From: Labrys sedimenti
GTDB taxonomy: Bacteria; Pseudomonadota; Alphaproteobacteria; Rhizobiales; Labraceae
Direction: 5' to 3'
DNA: 64,000 bases
Assembly (NCBI RefSeq): GCF_034424805.1
Contig: NZ_JAXOUF010000006.1
Span: forward strand, 186,001 to 250,000
Of this stretch, positions 1 to 8,019 are shown in pieces. The position numbers were made by a program, and so were the translations under genes. A model generated the notes under the pieces. That model was not told where the DNA came from. It ran no database searches and saw only the letters and a list, made by a program, of their open reading frames with translations. Position 1 is the stretch's first letter. Each line of letters opens with the position of its first letter.

Positions 1-16
1 GTTCATTGTGTTCTCC

Positions 17-75
17 GATGTTGTTTATCGATCGCTATTCAACTTGCTTGACGACGCCTGTCAAGATGTTGTTTA
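17..75. repeat. 11-bp direct repeat upstream of the TetR-type gene
   Basis: The word GATGTTGTTTA occurs at 17-27 and again, identically, at 65-75, 48 bp apart in the promoter region of the regulator gene. Direct repeats at such spacing can be operator half-sites, but no function is shown. Confidence 0.4.
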
Positions 76-93
76 GTGTTCGATATGGAACAC
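76..93. promoter_or_regulatory. Inverted repeat over the start codon of the TetR-type gene, candidate operator
   Basis: GTGTTC at 76-81 and GAACAC at 88-93 form a perfect 6-bp inverted repeat with a nearly symmetric centre (16 of 18 positions match). It contains both possible start codons of the regulator gene (GTG 76, ATG 85). TetR-family repressors commonly bind palindromes of this size near their own promoter, so autoregulation is a reasonable inference; no binding evidence exists here. Confidence 0.45.
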
Positions 94-702
94 GGTTCGA
101 AATCGCGTGGCGGGCGGCCCTGGAGCTTCGATCGGGAGCAGGCAGTCGAGACGGCCATGCGGCTGTTCTGGCGCCACGGCTATGAAGGCGTCTCGGTCGG
201 GGATCTCACCAAGGCGATCGGTATCGCGCCGCCCAGCCTTTACGCCGCCTTCGGCAGCAAGGCCGGGCTCTACCAGGAAGCGTTGGCACGCTATGAGGGC
301 AGCGTCGGCCTGCTCGATTTCGCCGCTGTCGCACAGGCGGACGATCTGCCACAGGCGGTGCGCCTGCTGCTTGAAAGGGCTATCGAGGCCGTCATCCATC
401 CCGATCGCGAGCGTGGCTGCATGATCTCGAGCGGAATGGTTACCTGCCATCCCGACCATGTCTCGCTCGCCCGCGACCTTGCAGCACGGCGTGAGAATAT
501 TCGTAGGGATATCGTGCAGGCTCTCCACCCCGTCGCCGAGGCCGAGGCGCTCCCTGGGCTGGCCCGCCATTTAGCGGCCGTGATGCAGGGGATATCGATC
601 CAGGCGCGGGACGGCAGCAGCCGTGCCGAGTTGCAGGAAATCGTCGAGGATGTGGTGGCGGGACTCGACCGTCGGCAATCCAGGGGCCAGGCATCACGAT
701 AG
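85..702 (+). CDS. TetR/AcrR family transcriptional regulator
   Basis: DNA-binding repressor-type protein of about 205 residues, the usual family length. The N-terminal helix-turn-helix covers roughly residues 12-60 (the run DREQAVETAMRLFWRHGYE followed by the LTKAIGIAPPSLYAAFGSK recognition region is classic TetR_N). The C-terminal ligand-binding half is variable, so the inducer cannot be named. Starts at ATG 85 or GTG 76; both sit inside an 18-bp inverted repeat that could be its own operator. It stands alone upstream of ftsW, a place normally held by murD in dcw clusters, so it is probably unrelated to cell division and marks a cluster boundary or rearrangement. Confidence 0.85.
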   Translation: MEHGSKSRGGRPWSFDREQAVETAMRLFWRHGYEGVSVGDLTKAIGIAPPSLYAAFGSKAGLYQEALARYEGSVGLLDFAAVAQADDLPQAVRLLLERAIEAVIHPDRERGCMISSGMVTCHPDHVSLARDLAARRENIRRDIVQALHPVAEAEALPGLARHLAAVMQGISIQARDGSSRAELQEIVEDVVAGLDRRQSRGQASR

Positions 703-880
703 AACAGGGAATGGCGGCAGCCGGTGCCGGCCGCTGCGAACGGAAGGCGGGCCGGTTCAATCGGCATTTCCAGGGGGATTGCCGGCAAAAACGCGACGAG
801 GCCTTCGCATTTAACCGTTCCTAAACCCTGTCGGGAGCACTGCTAGGGCGATCCTCCCTCAGCTGACGGACTCCCTGTTC

Positions 881-2050
881 ATGGCCTCGCGTACCGAACG
901 TTCAGCCTTCAATGCCTGGTGGTGGACCGTCGATCGGCTGATGCTGATGACGATCCTGGCCCTGATGCTGACCGGTATCGTCCTCCTGCTGGCGGCGAGC
1001 CCCGCTGTCGCCGAACGTATCGGCATCTCCGACATGTTCCACTTCGTCAACCGCCAGGCGATGATGATCCCGGTGGCCCTGATGGTAATGATCGGAATCT
1101 CTTTCCTGTCGCCGCAATCCATCCGTCGGCTGGCGCTGGTGATGTTCCTGGTCTCGATCGCGCTTGTCGCGGCGACTTTGTTGTTCGGTGCGGAGGTGAA
1201 GGGCTCCAGGCGTTGGATCGCCGGTATCCAGCCTTCCGAATTCCTGAAGCCCGCCTTCGTCGTGCTGGCCGCCTGGCTGTTTTCCGAAAACGTCAAGCGG
1301 CCGGACGTTCCCGCCAACATCCTCGCCATGCTGCTACTGGCCTGCTCGGCGGGGCTGCTCATCCTGCAACCCGACTTTGGCCAGACCATGCTGATCTCCA
1401 TCGTCTGGGGTGCGCTGTTCTTCATGGCCGGGCTGCACTGGTTCTGGATGGTCGGGCTCGGTGGCGTCGGCGTCGTCGGCATCGTGGCCGCCTATCAGTT
1501 CATTCCGCACGTAACCTCCCGCATCGACCGCTTCCTCAAGCCGGAGGGGACCGATACCTTCCAGGTCGACGTCGCGCGTGACGCCTTCCTGTCGGGCGGC
1601 TGGCTGGGCAAGGGGCCGGGCGAGGGCACCTACAAGCTGATCCTCCCGGATTCCCACACCGATTTCATCATGGCGGTGACCGGCGAGGAGTTCGGCCTTC
1701 TTTTCGTCATGGTGGTCGTGGCGATGTTCGCCCTCATCGTGCTGCGCGGCTTCTGGCACGCCTACAAGGTCGAAGATCCTTTCTGCCGCTTCGCTACTGC
1801 CGGCCTTACCCTCCTGTTCGGAATGCAATCCTCGATCAATCTGATGGTCAATCTCCACATGATGCCCGCCAAGGGCATGACGCTGCCCTTCATCTCCTAT
1901 GGCGGCTCCTCGCTGATCTCGGTGGCCTATGGCATGGGCATGGTGCTGGCGCTCACCCGCCGCCGCCCGCGCACGGACATGCTCGAAAGCGCCTTCAGCT
2001 TCCGCGACCGCAGGGCCCAGGGCACAGCCGGTATCGGATTGTCGTCGTGA
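881..2050 (+). CDS. ftsW: Lipid II polymerase FtsW (SEDS family, septal peptidoglycan glycosyltransferase)
   Basis: 389 residues, polytopic membrane protein of the FtsW/RodA/SpoVE family that polymerises lipid II at the division septum with a partner class b PBP. Multiple hydrophobic segments span residues 20-370. The diagnostic GKGPGEGTYKLILPDSHTDF loop (about residues 247-266) and the late IPLPFISYGGSS-type motif (here TLPFISYGGSSL) are intact. The last four bases overlap the GTG start of murG (GTGA), indicating translational coupling. Starts at ATG 881. In most alphaproteobacteria murD lies directly upstream; here the upstream gene is a TetR-type regulator. Confidence 0.97.
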   Translation: MASRTERSAFNAWWWTVDRLMLMTILALMLTGIVLLLAASPAVAERIGISDMFHFVNRQAMMIPVALMVMIGISFLSPQSIRRLALVMFLVSIALVAATLLFGAEVKGSRRWIAGIQPSEFLKPAFVVLAAWLFSENVKRPDVPANILAMLLLACSAGLLILQPDFGQTMLISIVWGALFFMAGLHWFWMVGLGGVGVVGIVAAYQFIPHVTSRIDRFLKPEGTDTFQVDVARDAFLSGGWLGKGPGEGTYKLILPDSHTDFIMAVTGEEFGLLFVMVVVAMFALIVLRGFWHAYKVEDPFCRFATAGLTLLFGMQSSINLMVNLHMMPAKGMTLPFISYGGSSLISVAYGMGMVLALTRRRPRTDMLESAFSFRDRRAQGTAGIGLSS

Positions 2051-3138
2051 GTGGCAAGATCGTCCTGCTCTGTGCCGGCGGTACCGGCGGCCACCTGTTC
2101 CCGGCCGAAGCGCTGGCGGGAGCGCTCGTACCGCTCGGCTTCCGTCCGCATCTCGCGACTGACGAACGGGTGGAGCGCTACACCGGCACCTTTGCCTGGG
2201 AGGACATCCACGTCATCCCATCCGAGACCGTGCGTTCCCGCTCGCCGCTCGCCATGGCCAATACGCTCTGGCAGCTCGGCACGGGGACACTTTCGGCCTG
2301 GCGCATGCTGGGGCGTCTGGCTCCCACCGTGGTGGTGGGTTTCGGCGGTTACCCGACCCTGCCGCCGCTGACGGCTGCTGCCTGGCGCAAGATCCCCACC
2401 ATGATCCACGAGGCCAATGCGGTGATGGGCCGGGCCAACCGCATGCTGGCACCCAAGGTGACGCGCATCGCCACCGGCTTTGCCGATGTGGCGATGATGG
2501 ACAATGTGCCGAAATCGAAGCTCGTCCATACCGGCAACCCGGTCAGGCCGGCGGTGATGGAAGCGGCCAAGACGCCTTATCCAGACCTGTACGGGCCCAT
2601 CAATCTGCTGGTGTTCGGCGGCAGCCAGGGCGCCGCCGTGATGTCGGCCATCGTGCCGTCGGCGATCGCGCGGCTTGACGAACCATTGCGCCGCCGGCTC
2701 AGCATCGTGCAGCAGGCGCGCCAGGAGGACCTTGCCGCCGTGCGCGAGACCTATGCCGGCCTCGGCGTTGCCGCGGAAGTGCAGGACTTCTTTCGCGACC
2801 TGCCCGCCCGTATCGCGGGGGCTCATCTGGTGATCAGCCGCTCCGGGGCCTCCACCGTGGCCGAGCTTTCGGTCATCGGCCGCCCTTCGATCCTCGTGCC
2901 GCTGCCGGGGGCTCTCGACCAGGACCAGGCTGCCAACGCCCGTACGCTCGCCAATGTCGACGGTGCCCGGATGGTGATGCAGCCGGACTTCACCGCAGAG
3001 ACCCTGGCGGCCGATCTCACGGCGCTGCTCGCCGACCCGGTGGGGCTGCAAGCCATGGCCGCCAATGCCCGGAACGCCGGCATTCCCGACGCTGCCGACC
3101 GCCTCGCCGACTGGGTGGTGAAGCTCGCGGCGATGTAA
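2047..3138 (+). CDS. murG: UDP-GlcNAc:undecaprenyl-PP-MurNAc-pentapeptide GlcNAc transferase MurG
   Basis: 363-residue GT28 glycosyltransferase that converts lipid I to lipid II on the inner face of the membrane. The N-terminal glycine-rich loop CAGGTGGHLFPAE (about residues 9-21) and the C-terminal donor-binding segment SRSGASTVAELSVIGRPSIL with LPGALDQDQAANA are the family signatures. GTG start overlaps the ftsW stop by 4 bp. Followed by a 166-bp gap carrying an 80-bp palindromic repeat before murC, so the overlap-coupled block stops here. Confidence 0.97.
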   Translation: MSGKIVLLCAGGTGGHLFPAEALAGALVPLGFRPHLATDERVERYTGTFAWEDIHVIPSETVRSRSPLAMANTLWQLGTGTLSAWRMLGRLAPTVVVGFGGYPTLPPLTAAAWRKIPTMIHEANAVMGRANRMLAPKVTRIATGFADVAMMDNVPKSKLVHTGNPVRPAVMEAAKTPYPDLYGPINLLVFGGSQGAAVMSAIVPSAIARLDEPLRRRLSIVQQARQEDLAAVRETYAGLGVAAEVQDFFRDLPARIAGAHLVISRSGASTVAELSVIGRPSILVPLPGALDQDQAANARTLANVDGARMVMQPDFTAETLAADLTALLADPVGLQAMAANARNAGIPDAADRLADWVVKLAAM

Positions 3139-3150
3139 TGGGGAGCTCTC

Positions 3151-3230
3151 GGAGCGCGGACATCCTGTCCGCCTCTCGGAGACGCCGCGCTTGCGAGACT
3201 GCGAAGAAGCGGACTGGGAGTCCGCGCTCC
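3151..3230. repeat. Nested palindromic intergenic repeat (REP/BIME-like), GCGGACA type
   Basis: Outer arms GGAGCGCGGA (3151-3160) and TCCGCGCTCC (3221-3230) are exact inverse complements. Each half also folds on itself: GCGGACA-TCC-TGTCCGC at 3156-3172 and GCGGACT-GGG-AGTCCGC at 3209-3225. A closely related copy lies at 61888-61965 between ilvB and ilvH. Function unknown; such elements can act on mRNA stability or as transposase substrates. Confidence 0.85.
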
Positions 3231-3304
3231 GAATTTCCTCCAGATTTGCCTACCGGCCCTGTCGCCCCTATACGAACCGAAATTCCACCTTTTCGAGAGA
3301 CCTC

Positions 3305-4720
3305 ATGAAGCTGCCCCGTGAAATCGGTCCCATCCACTTTGTCGGCATCGGCGGCATCGGCATGTCCGGCATTGCCGAAGTGCTGGCCAATCTGGGCTAC
3401 ACGGTGCAGGGCTCGGATGCAGCCGACAATTACAACGTCAAGCGCCTGAAGGATAAGGGCGTGAAGACCTTCATCGGCCATGCCGCCGAGAATATCGGCG
3501 ACGCCGAGGTGGTGGTCGTCTCCACCGCGATCAAGCGCGACAATCCCGAACTTGTCGCCGCGCGCGAGAAGCGCCTGCCGGTGGTGCGGCGCGCGGAGAT
3601 GCTGGCCGAGCTGATGCGCTTGAAGACCTGCGTCTCTATTGCCGGCACGCATGGCAAGACCACCACGACGTCGCTGGTGGCCACGCTCCTCGATGCCGGC
3701 GGTTTCGACCCCACCGTGATCAATGGCGGCATCATCAACGCCTATGGCACCAATGCGCGCCTGGGCTCGAGCGACTGGATGGTGGTGGAGGCCGATGAAA
3801 GCGACGGCACCTTCCTCAAGCTGCCGACCGATGTCGCCATCGTCACCAATATCGATCCCGAGCATCTCGATCACTTCAAGACCTTCGATGCCATCAAGGA
3901 TGCCTTCCGGGCTTTCGTCGAGAACATCCCCTTTTATGGCTTCGCCGTGATGTGCCTCGATCATCCCGTGGTGCAGGAACTGGTCGGCACCATCGAGGAT
4001 CGTCGCGTCGTCACCTATGGCGAAAACCCGCAGTCCGATGTGCGCCTGATGGATCTCGACCTCACGGGTGGGCGTTCGCGCTTTCGCGTGGTCATCCGCG
4101 ACCGCAAGACCGGTGCGGTGGTCGAGCTTCCCGATCTCGGCCTGCCCATGCCGGGTGGCCACAACGCCCTCAATGCCACGGCCGCCATCGCCGTCGCCCA
4201 TAATCTCGGCATGGATGCCGAGGCGATCCGCAAGGGGTTGGAGGGCTTCGGCGGCGTGAAGCGGCGCTTCACCCGCACCGGGGAATGGAACGGCGTTACC
4301 GTGTTCGACGATTACGGCCACCACCCCGTGGAGATCTCGGCCGTGCTCAAGGCGGCGCGCGCCTCGACGACAGGGCAGGTGATCGCAGTGGTGCAGCCGC
4401 ATCGATACAGCCGGCTGGCGAGCCTGTTCAACGAGTTCTCGGCCTGTTTCAACGATGCCGACATGGTTGTGGTCGCTGATGTCTATGCGGCTGGCGAGGC
4501 GCCGATTCCGGGCGCCGACAAGGAAGGCCTCGTCGCCGGCATCCGCGCGCGCGGCCACCGTCATGTCGTCGCGCTGGATGGTCCCGGTTCGCTCGCCGGC
4601 CTGGTCGCTTCGGCGGCCAAGCCCGGCGACTATGTGATCTGCCTCGGCGCCGGCAACATCACGCAATGGGCCTATGCATTGCCGGGGGAACTGGCAGCGC
4701 TGGACGGCAAGCCGGCCTGA
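3305..4720 (+). CDS. murC: UDP-N-acetylmuramate--L-alanine ligase MurC
   Basis: 471 residues; ATP-dependent addition of L-Ala to UDP-MurNAc, the first amino-acid ligation of peptidoglycan synthesis in the cytoplasm. N-terminal UDP-binding Rossmann motif HFVGIGGIGMSGIAEV (residues 11-26), P-loop GTHGKTTTTSLVATL (about 116-130), central domain VVEADESDGTFLKL and C-terminal ligase domain with DDYGHHPVEI are all present. ATG 3305 gives the family N-terminus (MKLPREIGPIHFVG) and has a GAGAGA just upstream; a longer in-frame extension to 3191 would run into the palindromic repeat and is rejected. Confidence 0.97.
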   Translation: MKLPREIGPIHFVGIGGIGMSGIAEVLANLGYTVQGSDAADNYNVKRLKDKGVKTFIGHAAENIGDAEVVVVSTAIKRDNPELVAAREKRLPVVRRAEMLAELMRLKTCVSIAGTHGKTTTTSLVATLLDAGGFDPTVINGGIINAYGTNARLGSSDWMVVEADESDGTFLKLPTDVAIVTNIDPEHLDHFKTFDAIKDAFRAFVENIPFYGFAVMCLDHPVVQELVGTIEDRRVVTYGENPQSDVRLMDLDLTGGRSRFRVVIRDRKTGAVVELPDLGLPMPGGHNALNATAAIAVAHNLGMDAEAIRKGLEGFGGVKRRFTRTGEWNGVTVFDDYGHHPVEISAVLKAARASTTGQVIAVVQPHRYSRLASLFNEFSACFNDADMVVVADVYAAGEAPIPGADKEGLVAGIRARGHRHVVALDGPGSLAGLVASAAKPGDYVICLGAGNITQWAYALPGELAALDGKPA

Positions 4721-4760
4721 GCGTCGAATGCCCCCAAACAGGGGCGTGGTCGGAGGGCAT

Positions 4761-5441
4761 ATGGGGTTGGCCGAGACCATCCATCAGCGCCTGGCGGCCG
4801 CGGCCGATCCAGCACTGGCCCCGGCCATGCAGGCCTATATGAAATCGGCCATGCCCTATCTCGGCGTCTCCGCCGTGCCGCTCAGGCAGATCTGCAAATC
4901 GATCTTTGCCGGGCTCTCCTTCGATAATGCCGATCATTGGCAGGCCGAGGTTCTGGCGGTCTGGCGCGGTGCCCGCTTTCGCGAGGAGCGCTACGCCGCC
5001 ATCGAACTGACCGGCCTGCGCGCCGTGCGGGCGTTCCAGCGCATCGACGTTCTGCCGATGTATGAGGAGATGATCGTCACCGGTGCCTGGTGGGACTATG
5101 TCGATGCGATCGCCGCGCATCGTCTCCTGCCGATCCTGCGCAGCGATCCCGAGATGATGCGGCGCACGATGCTCGCCTGGGCCGTCGACGCCGATATGTG
5201 GAAGCGCCGCAGCGCCATCCTCTGCCAGCTTGAGGCGAAGGCCGCGACGGATCTCGATCTCCTCTATGCCTGCATGGCGCCTTCGATCGATTCAAAGGAA
5301 TTCTTCCTGCGCAAGGCGATCGGCTGGGCCCTTCGGCACTATGCACGGACCGATCCCGCCGAAGTCGTCCGCTATGTCGAGGCGCATCCCGAACTGAGCA
5401 ATCTCAGCCGCCGGGAGGCTATGAAGCACATCGGAGGCTGA
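4761..5441 (+). CDS. DNA alkylation repair protein, AlkD-like HEAT-repeat DNA glycosylase
   Basis: About 226 residues, helical throughout. AlkD-type enzymes excise N3- and N7-alkylated purines using a concave HEAT-like surface. The segment EEMIVTGAWWDYVDAIAAH (about residues 97-115) carries the Trp and Asp that line the lesion pocket in the family, and KAIGWALRHYART supplies the second aromatic. ATG 4761 is chosen because GGAGG lies 4 bp upstream; ATG 4728 is possible. It follows murC by 40 bp on the same strand and so may be transcribed with it, but is not part of the conserved dcw cluster and looks inserted. Confidence 0.87.
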   Translation: MGLAETIHQRLAAAADPALAPAMQAYMKSAMPYLGVSAVPLRQICKSIFAGLSFDNADHWQAEVLAVWRGARFREERYAAIELTGLRAVRAFQRIDVLPMYEEMIVTGAWWDYVDAIAAHRLLPILRSDPEMMRRTMLAWAVDADMWKRRSAILCQLEAKAATDLDLLYACMAPSIDSKEFFLRKAIGWALRHYARTDPAEVVRYVEAHPELSNLSRREAMKHIGG

Positions 5442-5474
5442 AAGGGCCGGTTTTCGCCGGCTATCGCCACGGTC

Positions 5475-6023
5475 TCAGATCTCTTCGGGCGAAATCGGAT
5501 ATCCGGCGGCGGACAGGATCGCCGCAAGGTCCCTGTTGGCTCGCTGCTGGAGATCGAGCAGGGCCTGGTAGGGATCACCCGCCAGGTTGAGCGCAGCCGC
5601 GAAGGCGGGTTCGGTTTTCAAGCCCGCCAAGCGGTGCTGCATGATCCGCATGCGCAAGGGCTCGCCGCCGAGGACAAGCAGGCGCCTTTCCGCCAGGAAA
5701 TGGCGCCAACCCTCCTGTTCTGCCACGGGATGGGGCGAGGCGAACAGTTCGAAATGCCAGCCTTGCGCTATCAGGCCGACGACCACCGGGCGCGGATCCC
5801 CGGTCCATTGATGCATGGAGAAGGCTTCGCTTGCCGCGAGATTCGACCACACGGCCTGCGTGAAGGCGATCTGATCGGGAGCATGGCAGAGGATGTCGAT
5901 GTCGCTGGATGGCAGGTCGATGCCGAGCGGCGGCGTGCCCGCCACATGCGGATCGAAGGGGCGTAGCAGCTCGAGCAGCCCGGTCTCGCGCAGTGCCTGC
6001 GCATAGTCGGGTCTCGGCCTCAT
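5475..6023 (-). CDS. DUF4269 family protein, nucleotidyltransferase fold
   Basis: 182 residues. The segment HVAGTPPLGIDLPSSDIDIL (about residues 26-45) resembles the glycine-rich plus Asp-x-Asp active-site pattern of nucleotidyltransferase-fold enzymes and is the hallmark of DUF4269. The substrate is unknown. Its ATG overlaps the stop codon of the upstream nucleotidyltransferase gene by 4 bp (6020-6023), so the two are co-translated in one operon. It ends 33 bp from the convergent AlkD gene. Placement between murC and murB is not typical of the dcw cluster. Confidence 0.82.
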   Translation of the reverse strand: MRPRPDYAQALRETGLLELLRPFDPHVAGTPPLGIDLPSSDIDILCHAPDQIAFTQAVWSNLAASEAFSMHQWTGDPRPVVVGLIAQGWHFELFASPHPVAEQEGWRHFLAERRLLVLGGEPLRMRIMQHRLAGLKTEPAFAAALNLAGDPYQALLDLQQRANRDLAAILSAAGYPISPEEI

Positions 6024-6607
6024 GGCTCGATGTCCACCAAATGGATATCGGGCCAGATGGCCTTGGCCTTTGCCGCCTTTGCTGCCAGGCCCTTGTCACC
6101 GCGCCGCACCGGATTGGGGCGGATGACCATGCCGAAGACGTCGTCGAGGCCGAAGGGGGCGGCGACGTCGATCGTGTCGTCCTCCTCCAGACGGATGCCC
6201 ACGGCGTGCACGATGGCGGCGTAGTGCCCGAAGGCCTCGTCGGCCGAATGGAGTTGCGGATAGGGCAGGCCGAAGCGCTGCTCGAACCACAGATGGACCC
6301 GGGCCTGGTTGCGGATCTCGACCGGCCAGCGGGCGCCGAACGCCGCCCCGGCGCGCCTGATCACCCCATCCTCCGCCTCCCAGCTCAGATCGCCCGCGTC
6401 GAAATAGATGAGGTCGAAATCCTTGATGCCGGTGCCGGCCGGCTTGCCGCTCAGGCTGTTCCACACCGTCTGGTAGACGCAGCCGGCCGCCAGCCGCCAT
6501 TGCGGCAGGCGCAAGGCGCGGGCGACGGCAAGGAAGGCCATCAGGCCCTCATCCGCCCGGACGATGGCGCGCAGGCGCTCTTCAAGGCAGGCGTGTCGAT
6601 GCGGCAA
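6020..6607 (-). CDS. Nucleotidyltransferase family protein (PF06042-type)
   Basis: 195 residues. RLAAGCVYQTVWNSLSGKPA followed by GIKDFDLIYFDAGDLS (about residues 38-72) is the family pattern: a small-residue loop then an Asp-x-Asp pair expected to bind metal and nucleotide. The Arg-Asn-Gln region VEIRNQARVHLWFEQRFG and the C-terminal NPVRRGD segment also fit. The start is TTG 6607 with an in-frame stop two codons upstream; no ATG precedes the domain. First gene of a two-gene operon with the DUF4269 gene, diverging from murB across a 134-bp spacer. Biochemical target unknown. Confidence 0.82.
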   Translation of the reverse strand: MPHRHACLEERLRAIVRADEGLMAFLAVARALRLPQWRLAAGCVYQTVWNSLSGKPAGTGIKDFDLIYFDAGDLSWEAEDGVIRRAGAAFGARWPVEIRNQARVHLWFEQRFGLPYPQLHSADEAFGHYAAIVHAVGIRLEEDDTIDVAAPFGLDDVFGMVIRPNPVRRGDKGLAAKAAKAKAIWPDIHLVDIEP

Positions 6608-6705
6608 AACTCAATCATCCTGGCAGAATCGCTAGGCTTTTCCGTGAATGTAGGCAATAAAGCCGGCATTCCAAACCACTGATCGCCGCGGGATCTTTTT
6701 CGGAT

Positions 6706-6754
6706 CCCATAACCTTCCCGTCCCATGATCTTCCCCATTCCATGACCTTTCCCG
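6706..6754 (+). repeat. Three degenerate tandem units spanning the murB start
   Basis: Three consecutive copies of a 16-17 base unit of the form CCCAT-A/G-A-C/T-CTTCCC lie at about 6706, 6722 and 6738. The murB ATG (6742) lies in the third unit, and the region is pyrimidine-rich, so no Shine-Dalgarno sequence is visible. Confidence 0.5.
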
Positions 6755-7659
6755 ACCTCATTCCCTCGCTGCACCCGCTGATGCCGGCACTGCGCGGCAC
6801 GCTCGAAGCCAATGCGCCGATGGCGCCGCTCTCCTGGTTCCGCACCGGCGGCCCTGCCCAGGCGCTGTTCACGCCTGTGGACGAGGAGGATCTGGCGCGG
6901 TTCATGGCGGGATTGCCCGCGGACATTCCCTGGCTGGTGGTAGGACTCGGCTCCAATCTCCTGGTGCGCGATGGCGGCTTCGAGGGCGTGGTCATCCGCC
7001 TGGGCAAGGGCTTCGGCTCCATTGTCGTCGATGGCTTGACCATCACGGCCGGCGCCGGCGCACCCGACGTGAAGGTGGCGCGCGCGGCGGCGGAAGCCGG
7101 TATCTCCGGCCTGTCGTTCCTGCGTGGCATTCCCGGAGCGATCGGTGGTGCCTTGCGCATGAATGGGGGTGCCTATGGCGGCGAGACCAAGGATGTCTTC
7201 GTCTCGGCGCGCGCGGTCGGCCGCGACGGCTCGATCCTGACCTATGACGCCCCCGCCATGGGCTTCAGCTATCGCCGCTGCGCCGTGCCGGCGGATGTGG
7301 TGTTTACCCAGGCGACATTCCGGGGCGAGGCGGGGGACCGCGAGGCGATCTTGGCGCAGATGCAGAAGATCACCGAAACCCGCTCATCCTCCCAGCCGGT
7401 GAATACACGCACCGGCGGCTCGACCTTCAAGAATCCGCCCGGCCATTCAGCCTGGAAACTGGTCGACGAGGCCGGTTGCCGCGGCCTGACCGTCGGCGGC
7501 GCCCAGGTCTCGCCGATGCACACCAATTTCCTGGTCAATCTCGGCACGGCCACCTCCAACGACATCGAAGCGCTTGGCGAGACCGTTCGCGAGCGCGTGC
7601 TGAAACATTCGGGCATCGAACTCGAGTGGGAAATCAAGCGCGTGGGGCTGGCGGCCTGA
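6742..7659 (+). CDS. murB: UDP-N-acetylenolpyruvoylglucosamine reductase MurB
   Basis: 305 residues; FAD- and NADPH-dependent reduction giving UDP-MurNAc. FAD-binding motif VGLGSNLLVRDGG (about residues 68-80), GIPGAIGGALRMNGGAYGGE, the catalytic serine segment TGGSTFKNPPG and the C-terminal catalytic Glu region IELEWEIKRVG are intact. ATG 6742 reproduces the usual alphaproteobacterial N-terminus but lacks an upstream Shine-Dalgarno; it falls in a pyrimidine-rich triple tandem repeat. Separated from murC by 2 kb of inserted genes and from ftsQ by 360 bp where ddl is normally found. Confidence 0.96.
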   Translation: MTFPDLIPSLHPLMPALRGTLEANAPMAPLSWFRTGGPAQALFTPVDEEDLARFMAGLPADIPWLVVGLGSNLLVRDGGFEGVVIRLGKGFGSIVVDGLTITAGAGAPDVKVARAAAEAGISGLSFLRGIPGAIGGALRMNGGAYGGETKDVFVSARAVGRDGSILTYDAPAMGFSYRRCAVPADVVFTQATFRGEAGDREAILAQMQKITETRSSSQPVNTRTGGSTFKNPPGHSAWKLVDEAGCRGLTVGGAQVSPMHTNFLVNLGTATSNDIEALGETVRERVLKHSGIELEWEIKRVGLAA

Positions 7660-8019
7660 CCCAGGGCAGGTTCCTCTCGACCGAGCCTCGGGCATGCCCC
7701 GGAAGGTGCTCGCAAGATACCAACGCCGGTGGAATTTGCCGGCGTGATCCGGTCGTGGGCCTCGCCGGGAGTCTCTGGTCGGGGAGCTGGAGTGACCTAG
7801 CGGCATGTCTGGCCGGAAGCGGTGTCGATTTCTGAGCCGCGCCAGGGCTTAAAGCGGCAAAGCTGAAGCGCTGCTAACCGATTGTTTACTGATTTGTCCG
7901 AAAGCTAACCTTAATGGGGCATGAAGCATTTCCCGCTTGAGGGGGTGGTCAGCTCCTGAGATCGCCCTTCAAAAGACCGTCCTAACGGGTGGTTCCTCAA
8001 GTGCGTTGGCTTCGAGCAT
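7660..8019. promoter_or_regulatory. 360-bp murB-ftsQ spacer with no gene, probable ftsQA promoter region
   Basis: No reading frame here has ATP-grasp (D-Ala-D-Ala ligase) features, so ddl is truly missing rather than decayed in an obvious way. A hairpin ACGCCGG (7723-7729) / CCGGCGT (7739-7745) may end murB transcription. Closer to ftsQ the sequence turns AT-rich, and GCTAACC occurs twice (7873-7879 and 7904-7910), 31 bp or about three helical turns apart, which suggests a regulator site. Assignment to CtrA or any other factor is not supported. Confidence 0.4.

Noticed and set aside
17..75. Iterons of a replication origin
   Set aside because: Only two copies of an 11-bp word, next to a regulator gene, with no DnaA boxes or replication gene nearby.
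7660..8019. Possible decayed ddl gene between murB and ftsQ
   Set aside because: No ATP-grasp motifs in any frame, and the length is far too short; treated as non-coding.
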